In this document: one piece after another, positions 1-5,363 of the stretch | Numbering within the stretch: the stretch's first letter is position 1 | Layout: each line of letters starts with the position of its first letter | Assembly: GCA_003453695.1 (NCBI GenBank) | Contig: DMNK01000167.1 | Location: forward strand, 1 to 5,968 | Origin: Acidimicrobiaceae bacterium | GTDB taxonomy: Bacteria; Actinomycetota; Acidimicrobiia; Acidimicrobiales; UBA8190 | Direction of reading: 5' to 3' | Length of the DNA: 5,968 nucleotides | The notes under the pieces: model-generated | Seen by the model: the letters and a program-made list of their open reading frames with translations, nothing else | Databases searched by the model: none | What the model was told of the DNA's origin: nothing | Program-made: the position numbers and the translations under genes

Positions 1-13
1 CGGCTCGCGACAC

Positions 14-18
14 GGAGG
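14..18 (+). promoter_or_regulatory. Ribosome binding site of the first gene
   Basis: GGAGG lies 7 bases before the GTG at 26 and fixes the start of the surface protein. The G-run continues to position 22. Only 25 bases precede the gene, so its promoter is outside the window. Confidence 0.8.
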
Positions 19-25
19 GGGGATC

Positions 26-2278
26 GTGGTACGCACGAAGTTACGGAAACGGGTCTTCGTACTGGCCAGCAGTGGGATCATCGCCGGCTCAGTCTCGACT
101 GTCGGCCTGGTTGTCGCCTCATCGGGGCCGGCGATCGCCGACACGTCGCCCTTCCTGGCCTACTGCCCGGCGACAAACATCGGCGACATCGCGCTGGGGG
201 GCACGGTGGTGAGCGGCACACTGTCGCCGAATCCGGTGGATTCAGGGGCTACCGCGACGGTCACGCCAGCCGTGAACGTTACGTTACCGGCGGGATTAGT
301 GAACGCAGCCATAGCTCTGGGAAGTACCAGCATTTCCGGATATTTGAGCGGTCAAATCGACGTGACGGGAGCAACACCGTCATCTGTTGCGATTGGTGGG
401 CCCTCCACCGCGCCGGCCACGGTTTACAGCGGGGTGGGTGAGTTCCCGGCTAACACGCTCACATTGGACACGCCGCTCACGCTCAGCATCCCCTTGTCGC
501 CGGTAAACGTCACGGCTGGAGCGAGCGGCACTGTTCACGTGTATGTGCACCCCACCCTGACCGTGTTCGACCTCGTGAGTCCTGGTCCTCCGGCGACATA
601 CCTGCCGCTGTCGTGCTCGGGCGTCAACACGACCGCGGTTGGAACTGGGGCAGTGACGTCCGGGCTGACCGGGTCGTCTACAGACACCAGCATCGTCCTG
701 GGCAACGAAGGGCCGATCCAAGTTGCTGGAGGAGTTTCGCAGGCCATCCCGAGCGGTACCGCCATCATGGTCACTGACGGCACCACCGCAGTCCTCGCCA
801 CAACGTCGGGGGCTGTGTCCTCGGGCGGAACCTCCATCCCGGTTGTCACGGGCGCAGGCGGTCCGTGGACGGCAAAGGCCAATGTCCCTGCTGCGAACCA
901 GGTTCTGGTCCTGACGCCCGCGCAGCAGCTGATCGATAGCGATCCCATCACGCCCGTGCCGTTCTTGAACGCAGCGAGTCCGAACTCGGTCTCGTTCCTC
1001 ACAGGTACGGATTCTCATGTGATCAACGTCTCCGGGGGGAACTGGGGTGCCAACCAGACCTCTGCGACGTGTACCATCGCCTGGTCGAGCGGAACCGACA
1101 CTGGAACGTGCACCACCGATGGCAGCGGGAACCTGACCGGCACCATCACTGCATCGGTTACCGGTGAGCAGGGGGCGAATGTGACGCCCTTCCAGGACAC
1201 GGTCCGGGTTACGGCGAACAACGCCGTCAGCACTCCGACTCTGAAGACCACGACGGTGACCATCAATCCGTTCGTGTCCCTCGACAGCTTCTGTTCGCCG
1301 ACGGCGGGGCAGCTCGTCCCGACCAACCCCGGCGGGTTGTCGACGCCTCCGGGCTCGTCTCCGGAGAATCCGCTGACGATCACCCGGGGCGCCGGCGCCG
1401 ATGGTTACACGGGGACTGGGCTTCCCGCACCCGGCAACGCGTACAGCAACACACTGCCGACACCAACCGTCGGCTGCGACCCACGCCAGCAGATCAACGC
1501 CTTCGTGCTCGGGTCGTCGCTGTACATCTGGGAGTCCCAGACGGGGGCCAACCCCGACGCCTCGCACGTGAACCTGTCTCCGGTCAAGTTGGGACTGGAC
1601 ACCACGTTCTCGGCTCTGGGCGGTGACCAGACGCCGTGTGCTCCGCCCTTCGCCGGCCCGACAGCCTGTACGCCGGGTGGTGCGGTGAACAACGGACAGT
1701 TCGACCAGGCACTCGGCCAGCTGAACCAGGTCACGGTCCAAGACGACCGAGGCACCCTCACGGGCTGGACGGTGACCGGGCAGATGGAGTCGCCCTTCAA
1801 CAACCTGGACCAACACGGTCCGGCCGCCGACAACGTGATTCCGGCCGACTTCATGACCTGGAGCCCGTCGGTGACACTGAGCACGCCGGGCACGCTTCCG
1901 GCCAACAATGCCAACCCGGCGCCGGGGTCGCCCTGTGAGTCGGGTGCCGCCATCCAGGCCATCCTGCCTGGATGTGTCGTCGGCCCGAGCGGCCTGCCGC
2001 AGCCCGTCGGTGGTGGCGCAGGCGTGAACGGTTACAACGCGGGAACGGGAGGCTCGTCGAGCCAGCCGGCTGAAGTCAACGCCGGTCTGCCCTTGCCGCT
2101 CAACGACTTGACCGGCAGCGCTGACGTGCTGTGCGCAACCGACCTGTCCCTCGCCGGAGGGGCAGCCGGTGGCGGCGGCTCGTTCGATTGCAACGCCGGC
2201 CTGCTCCTGGCCATCCCGCCGTATGTCGCCTCCGGTCAGTACCAAGCCACGATCGACCTGATCGTGCTCGGGTTCTGA
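26..2278 (+). CDS. Large secreted surface protein with C-terminal WxL-like domain
   Basis: Predicted secreted, cell-wall-associated protein of 750 residues. GTG start is supported by GGAGG at 14-18, 7 bases upstream. A signal peptide is clear: basic KLRKR, a hydrophobic stretch to about residue 31, and AIA at 36-38 before D39. Residues 40-200 form a beta-rich domain bracketed by C47 and C197, resembling exported actinobacterial domains of the DUF6801 type (tentative). Residues 315-415 look like an Ig-like unit with C349 and C362. The C-terminal part (about 485-750) carries V-Q-D-D-R-G-T-x-x-G-W-T-V at 571-583, matching the first WxL motif (V-x-D-x-R-G-x-x-x-G-W-x-L/V), and ends with Y-Q-A-T-I-D-L at 739-745, where a second WxL motif normally has YxxTLTWxL; its tryptophan is missing. 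Twelve cysteines follow the signal peptide, more than in typical Firmicutes WxL proteins. There is no LPXTG motif or C-terminal membrane segment, so attachment is probably non-covalent. Confidence is high for a secreted gene, moderate for the WxL-like assignment. Confidence 0.92.
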   Translation: MVRTKLRKRVFVLASSGIIAGSVSTVGLVVASSGPAIADTSPFLAYCPATNIGDIALGGTVVSGTLSPNPVDSGATATVTPAVNVTLPAGLVNAAIALGSTSISGYLSGQIDVTGATPSSVAIGGPSTAPATVYSGVGEFPANTLTLDTPLTLSIPLSPVNVTAGASGTVHVYVHPTLTVFDLVSPGPPATYLPLSCSGVNTTAVGTGAVTSGLTGSSTDTSIVLGNEGPIQVAGGVSQAIPSGTAIMVTDGTTAVLATTSGAVSSGGTSIPVVTGAGGPWTAKANVPAANQVLVLTPAQQLIDSDPITPVPFLNAASPNSVSFLTGTDSHVINVSGGNWGANQTSATCTIAWSSGTDTGTCTTDGSGNLTGTITASVTGEQGANVTPFQDTVRVTANNAVSTPTLKTTTVTINPFVSLDSFCSPTAGQLVPTNPGGLSTPPGSSPENPLTITRGAGADGYTGTGLPAPGNAYSNTLPTPTVGCDPRQQINAFVLGSSLYIWESQTGANPDASHVNLSPVKLGLDTTFSALGGDQTPCAPPFAGPTACTPGGAVNNGQFDQALGQLNQVTVQDDRGTLTGWTVTGQMESPFNNLDQHGPAADNVIPADFMTWSPSVTLSTPGTLPANNANPAPGSPCESGAAIQAILPGCVVGPSGLPQPVGGGAGVNGYNAGTGGSSSQPAEVNAGLPLPLNDLTGSADVLCATDLSLAGGAAGGGGSFDCNAGLLLAIPPYVASGQYQATIDLIVLGF

Positions 2279-2335
2279 CGTCCGGGAGCGACGACCGGGG
2301 TCACAGGAACCGGTAACGCATTAGAAGGCGAGTGA

Positions 2336-2369
2336 AGGAGGGCGGGGCGCACATGCGTCCCGCCCTCCT
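2336..2369 (+). terminator. Strong 15-bp hairpin, probable terminator without U-tract
   Basis: Bases 2336-2350 pair with 2355-2369 around the loop ACAT (2351-2354). All 15 pairs are Watson-Crick except one G-U wobble (2347 with 2358). It starts 58 bases after the first gene's stop. No T-run follows (TCGCGCGTCC), as is common for terminator-like hairpins in high-GC actinobacteria. It probably ends or attenuates transcription of the first gene, separating it at least partly from the downstream pair. It could instead be a 3' mRNA stabiliser. Confidence 0.75.
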
Positions 2370-2451
2370 CGCGCGTCCGTGAGCTCGAAGCGTCTCAGCA
2401 AATCTGGTGACCGCGCGCTTCCGTTAGCCGTCGGGTTTGTGGGAGCATGAA

Positions 2452-2472
2452 CGAAGAGTCCACGACTCTTCG
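2452..2472 (+). promoter_or_regulatory. Perfect 9-bp inverted repeat abutting the DUF916 gene RBS
   Basis: CGAAGAGTC (2452-2460), spacer CAC, then GACTCTTCG (2464-2472) form a perfect inverted repeat. Its right arm runs directly into the G-run 2472-2477 that serves as the Shine-Dalgarno for the GTG at 2482. As DNA it could be an operator for a dimeric regulator; as RNA it would fold next to the ribosome binding site. The sequence does not decide between these. Confidence 0.6.
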
Positions 2473-2481
2473 GGGGGAAGT

Positions 2482-3522
2482 GTGAACAAGCGATGGGGGG
2501 GCGGGCGTGTCGCCCGCGTGGCGACAGTGGTCGCCGTTGTCACCGGTATGGGATCGATCTCCCTGGCGGTGCCGGCAGGTGCAGCGTCGGGGCCCGCATT
2601 CACCTTCGAGCCCACGCCGTCACCCAATACACAGGCTCCGCGGTCGAGCTTCCGGTACTCGCTCAAGCCCGGCGGGACACTCAGTGACTCCGTGCTCCTC
2701 ACCAACCTGACCAACCAGCCCGAGGAGTTCGAGATCTGGTCCGCCGACGGGTACAACACGCCCCGGAGCGGCTACCTGACGCTGCGACCGCAGAACTATC
2801 CCAAGAAGGACGTGGCACGTTGGCTCACCCTGCCGGTGAGCGGAGGCGTGCACGTGCTGCCGGCGGCCACGTCCGCCACGCTCACCTTCGACCTGAGCGT
2901 TCCGCCCAATGCGCGGCCCGGTGATCACGTGGGTGGGATCGTGGCCCTCGACGTCACCCCGCAGAAGTCGGCCAACGGGCGCACGCAATTCCAGGTCCAC
3001 CAGGGCATCGCTTCCGCGGTGTTCGTTCATGTCATCGGGCCACTACATCCGTCGGCATCCGTGGTCGCAGTCGAGGTGGCCCAATCCGAGCCGGCCCTCG
3101 GGTTCGCACCGGGCACCAGCCACGGCTACGTCGGCTTCAAGCTCGAGAACACGGGGAACACCATCCTCAACGGCACTGCCACCGTCCGGGTGACCAACAT
3201 CTTCGGTCAGACGGTGAAGACCTTCCCCTCCACACCGGTGGGCAACTTCATCCCGGGTCAGGTCTTCACCGTCATCGAACCGAAGTGGCAGCCGCTGCCC
3301 TTCATCGGCCCCGAGCACGTGAGCGTCACCTTCCGACCGTCGGGTGCGGCGCTGTCCACCGGTGCAGCCACGTTCTGGATCTTCCCGTGGTTGCTGATCC
3401 TCATCGTGGTGGTGGCGCTCGGCCTCGGGATCTGGAGGTGGCGACGACGCCGCCAGCGGGCGAAGCAGCCGGACAGCGTCCCGCCGACGCCTCAGCGGGA
3501 GCGGGTCACGGTCTCCACATGA
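2482..3522 (+). CDS. DUF916 / WxL-interacting-type membrane-anchored protein
   Basis: Predicted 346-residue extracytoplasmic protein with one C-terminal membrane anchor. In Firmicutes, DUF916 proteins (WxL-interacting proteins) bind both peptidoglycan and WxL domains; that role is inferred here from resemblance and neighbourhood. The signal peptide covers residues 1-34 (A-G-A at 32-34). DUF916 features are Y59-S-L-K-P-G-G, the N-L-T-N strand at 74-77, W114-L-T-L, and P-P-N-A-R-P-G-D-H-V-G-G-I at 141-153, the family's typical closing motif. Residues 165-290 match the second, DUF3324-like domain (L-E-N-T-G-N-T-I-L at 211-219). A membrane helix at about 298-318 is followed by an Arg-rich tail (R321-R324), giving N-out, C-in topology. 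Length fits the family. GTG 2482 is preferred over the in-frame TTG at 2437 because it gives a normal signal peptide and follows GGGGGGAAG. The stop overlaps the next start as ATGA. Confidence 0.92.
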   Translation: MNKRWGGGRVARVATVVAVVTGMGSISLAVPAGAASGPAFTFEPTPSPNTQAPRSSFRYSLKPGGTLSDSVLLTNLTNQPEEFEIWSADGYNTPRSGYLTLRPQNYPKKDVARWLTLPVSGGVHVLPAATSATLTFDLSVPPNARPGDHVGGIVALDVTPQKSANGRTQFQVHQGIASAVFVHVIGPLHPSASVVAVEVAQSEPALGFAPGTSHGYVGFKLENTGNTILNGTATVRVTNIFGQTVKTFPSTPVGNFIPGQVFTVIEPKWQPLPFIGPEHVSVTFRPSGAALSTGAATFWIFPWLLILIVVVALGLGIWRWRRRRQRAKQPDSVPPTPQRERVTVST

Positions 3523-5093
3523 TCCGCCGGCTGTCGTCGGCCCTCGGGGCAGGCGCCCTGGTAGTGCTGGCATCATCGCTCCCAGCCAGCGCTGCCGCCA
3601 CGCCCCGGGTGTCGCTGTCCGATTCCACGGTGAGCCCCGGCCAGTCCGTGACCGTGAGGGGGACGGGGTTTCCGGACTTGATCGACGTCCTCGCCCAGGT
3701 GTGTGGCAACGATGCCCTCGACGCATCGGCGGACTGCGCCTTGTCGAGCTCCCAGGAGATCTCCACCACTTCGAACGGGCAGTTCCAACTGGGTCTGGTG
3801 GTGAGGATTCCCCCGGTGCCATGTCCCTGCGTGGTGCTCATCACCTCAGAGCACCTCGACACCACGCCCTCGGTCGCGATCGACATCGTGGGAGCGCCCA
3901 CGGCGCCGTTGCGCTCGACAGCTGTCCCGTCGGTGACCGAACCCCTGCACGTGACCGCGGTGGGCCTGTCGGGATGGGGCCCGTGGACGGCGTGGTTCGG
4001 GGCCCAGCCGAAACGTACCTTGGAGCTGCGCGTCCACAACCCGAACACCGCCGCCTACCAAGACCCTCCGCTCGTCGTCCGACAGGGCCGCCCGGGCCAG
4101 CCCGGCGAGGTGGTGTCCACACAGGACGTGGGGACCTTCGCTCCGGGGGCCACGAGGACCCTCCGCGTGCCCGTCACGTTGTCCCCGCTCTCGTTCGGCA
4201 CCGAGGAGGTCCATGGCACCCTCGGCTTCAGCGGCTACAGCACGACCTTTAGCGACAAGACGGTGGTCGTGCCATGGGGGTTGATCGCCGCCGTCCTCGT
4301 CCTCGCCCAACTGATCCTCGTGGGCTTTCGCAACCGCGTTCGCCGCCGGCTGAGACGAGAGGCTGACCGGGCGGCGGCGGCAGCAGCAGCCGCCGCCGAA
4401 GAACCGGGCGGCGTGCCTGTGGTCCTCATGGCGTCGGTAACGCCACACGCCCTGGCCGGCGCGAGCGCCCGGATCGTGCCCGTCGCTCTGGTGCCAGCGC
4501 GAGAGGGCGCGGGCACCCCCTCGTCGAGCGAACCCGTCGCTCTTGGCCCCTTTGGTGACCACGGACAGCCGCGAGCTGGTGCGGATGCCGTGACGATCCG
4601 GACACGCCAGCTCCCGCTCGAACCGTTGGCCCGTCCGGGTCCTGGCCCCGGCCAGATGGCGGAGGGTCAGTTGGCACTGCTCTCCAACCTGGGGAGGAGG
4701 CTCGCCGAGGCCGCCGCCGGCGATGTGACGCCGGTCGTCGCCCTGGTCGAGCTCGACGGGGCCGGCGGCGACGGACCGAACGCTGCGGCCCTCCCCGCCA
4801 TCGAGCGCGCCCTACGGGCCCAGCTGCGGGCCGAGGACGTGCTCGTGACCGTCGGCCCCAGCACGCTCGGCGTGATCTGCATCGGTGGCCCTCGCCGCGG
4901 TCCTGACGCCGCTCCCGACTCCGACCCCGCTGCCCGGCTGGCCACCCGGCTGGCGGAGATGGCGGACGAGGCATTGGCGGCTCTCGCGCTCCCGGCACGT
5001 ACCCGCGCCGTGGCCGTCTCGGCCCCCGCTGACGCCCGTCCCGAGGCCTCGGAGATGGTGCGACAGGTCTTTGCAGGCATGGGGCCGAGGTGA
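3519..5093 (+). CDS. Membrane protein: neocarzinostatin-like ectodomain and degenerate GGDEF-like cytoplasmic domain
   Basis: Predicted 524-residue single-pass protein. ATG 3519 overlaps the upstream TGA by four bases and begins a clear signal peptide (A-S-A at 23-25); no good Shine-Dalgarno is near, so translation is probably coupled to the DUF916 gene. Residues 30-125 form an Ig/neocarzinostatin-like domain: V-S-P-G-Q-S-V-T-V-R-G-T-G-F at 38-51, C62 and C73, and C-P-C-V-V at 102-106. A second beta-rich region spans 140-248. A membrane helix at about 250-270 is followed by R-rich 271-280 and nine alanines (285-293). After a Pro/Ala-rich linker, residues 385-520 resemble a degenerate GGDEF domain: L-S-N-L-G-R-R-L (388-395), V-A-L-V-E-L-D-G (407-414), and R-A-E-D-V-L-V-T-V (437-445). 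G-P-S-T-L (446-450) replaces the GGDEF signature, and the F-K-x-x-N-D segment is absent. Cyclase activity is therefore unlikely. The gene is certain; the GGDEF relationship is my reading of the pattern. Confidence 0.9.
   Translation: MIRRLSSALGAGALVVLASSLPASAAATPRVSLSDSTVSPGQSVTVRGTGFPDLIDVLAQVCGNDALDASADCALSSSQEISTTSNGQFQLGLVVRIPPVPCPCVVLITSEHLDTTPSVAIDIVGAPTAPLRSTAVPSVTEPLHVTAVGLSGWGPWTAWFGAQPKRTLELRVHNPNTAAYQDPPLVVRQGRPGQPGEVVSTQDVGTFAPGATRTLRVPVTLSPLSFGTEEVHGTLGFSGYSTTFSDKTVVVPWGLIAAVLVLAQLILVGFRNRVRRRLRREADRAAAAAAAAAEEPGGVPVVLMASVTPHALAGASARIVPVALVPAREGAGTPSSSEPVALGPFGDHGQPRAGADAVTIRTRQLPLEPLARPGPGPGQMAEGQLALLSNLGRRLAEAAAGDVTPVVALVELDGAGGDGPNAAALPAIERALRAQLRAEDVLVTVGPSTLGVICIGGPRRGPDAAPDSDPAARLATRLAEMADEALAALALPARTRAVAVSAPADARPEASEMVRQVFAGMGPR
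4371..4398 (+). repeat. Trinucleotide Ala-codon tract with inverted symmetry
   Basis: Nine alanine codons run as three GCG, three GCA and three GCC in order (4371-4397), encoding residues 285-293 just after the membrane helix and basic stop-transfer segment of the third gene. Bases 4372-4381 and 4389-4398 are complementary (10 bp, loop AGCAGCA). The simplest reading is slippage-prone low-complexity coding DNA for a flexible or helical linker. Confidence 0.7.
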
Positions 5094-5151
5094 CCTTGTC
5101 CCGGGCGGGCGGTGCGGCCGAACCGTCAAATCTGACGATGAATGCGGACAG

Positions 5152-5190
5152 CACGCTTCGTAACGTTGATGTCCAGTGGCCACGCTTCGT
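5152..5190. repeat. 10-bp direct repeat CACGCTTCGT, two copies
   Basis: CACGCTTCGT occurs exactly at 5152-5161 and 5181-5190, starts 29 bases apart. The second copy lies within CCACG-CTT-CGTGG (5180-5192), a small inverted repeat. The core ACGCTTCG also occurs inverted at 2386-2393, between the first two genes. It may be a regulator binding site; no known regulator is recognised. Confidence 0.5.
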
Positions 5191-5257
5191 GGGAAAGAAG
5201 GAGGGGGGCCCTCGGAGCTCGCATGCGCCTAGCCGAGCCGGATGCCCGCTAGTGGCG

Positions 5258-5272
5258 CCGGCTGGGAGCCGG
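5258..5272 (+). repeat. 6-bp inverted repeat with 3-base loop
   Basis: CCGGCT-GGG-AGCCGG is a perfect short inverted repeat, only 3 bases before the larger hairpin at 5276-5323. The pair could act together as the transcription end of the upstream operon, or as part of the leader of the fourth gene. Alone it could be a chance occurrence in GC-rich DNA. Confidence 0.45.
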
Positions 5273-5275
5273 AGC

Positions 5276-5323
5276 GGTCCTCGGTCGCCACACCGCGATT
5301 TGCCCTACAGGCGACCGAGGGCC
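5276..5323 (+). promoter_or_regulatory. 14-bp inverted repeat hairpin upstream of the fourth gene
   Basis: Bases 5276-5289 (GGTCCTCGGTCGCC) pair with 5310-5323 (GGCGACCGAGGGCC): 14 pairs with a single G-U wobble, around a 20-base loop (5290-5309). The fourth gene's GTG is 40 bases beyond it. The 3' arm can alternatively pair with GGCCCTCGG at 5207-5215 (9 perfect pairs), so two mutually exclusive folds exist. It may be a terminator for the upstream operon, an attenuator or leader structure, or a protein-binding palindrome. No T-run follows, and the long loop argues against a simple intrinsic terminator. Confidence 0.6.
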
Positions 5324-5363
5324 ACTCCGAGCCACGGCTGGACATGTACGGGGGCTGTCGGCG

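Larger units (their letters stand above)
5094..5363. other. Structured 270-base intergenic region
   Basis: No convincing gene lies between the third gene's stop and the fourth gene's GTG. It contains the direct repeat CACGCTTCGT (5152-5161, 5181-5190), a purine-rich AAGGAGG (5198-5204) with no start codon at normal spacing, short palindromes GAGCTC (5216-5221) and GCATGC (5221-5226), and two hairpins (5258-5272, 5276-5323). It probably holds the 3' end of the upstream operon and the promoter and leader of the fourth gene. No promoter boxes can be assigned with confidence. Confidence 0.7.

Noticed and set aside
380..2245. A 621-codon open frame on the minus strand opposite the surface-protein gene
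   Set aside because: It is Arg-rich with no recognisable domain or signal, and antisense to a well-supported gene with a good ribosome binding site and signal peptide. Long antisense frames are common in GC-rich coding DNA.
2306..2330. GGAAC at 2306-2310 as an ECF sigma -35 element
   Set aside because: No matching CGTC/GTT-type -10 element is found at 15-17 bases, and it lies upstream of the probable terminator hairpin.
2437..2481. TTG at 2437 as the start of the DUF916 gene
   Set aside because: It adds 15 mostly charged residues before a good signal peptide, and the added codons consist largely of the inverted repeat. GTG 2482 with the G-rich site upstream is better.
3285..3518. In-frame upstream extension of the third gene to 3285
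   Set aside because: It would overlap the DUF916 gene by over 230 bases and bury the signal peptide that starts at ATG 3519. The ATGA overlap is the normal arrangement.
3400..3522. Possible LPXTG sortase signal at the end of the DUF916 protein
   Set aside because: There is a membrane helix and Arg-rich tail, but no LPXTG-like pentapeptide before the helix. It is a simple membrane anchor.
4426..5154. A 242-codon Arg/Pro-rich minus-strand frame opposite the GGDEF-like region
   Set aside because: Its composition is typical of a frame shadow of a GC-rich gene, and no start site or domain is visible.
5094..5363. Known riboswitch (c-di-GMP or c-di-AMP class) in the intergenic region
   Set aside because: The degenerate GGDEF-like neighbour prompted a look, but I could not find the conserved core elements of these classes.
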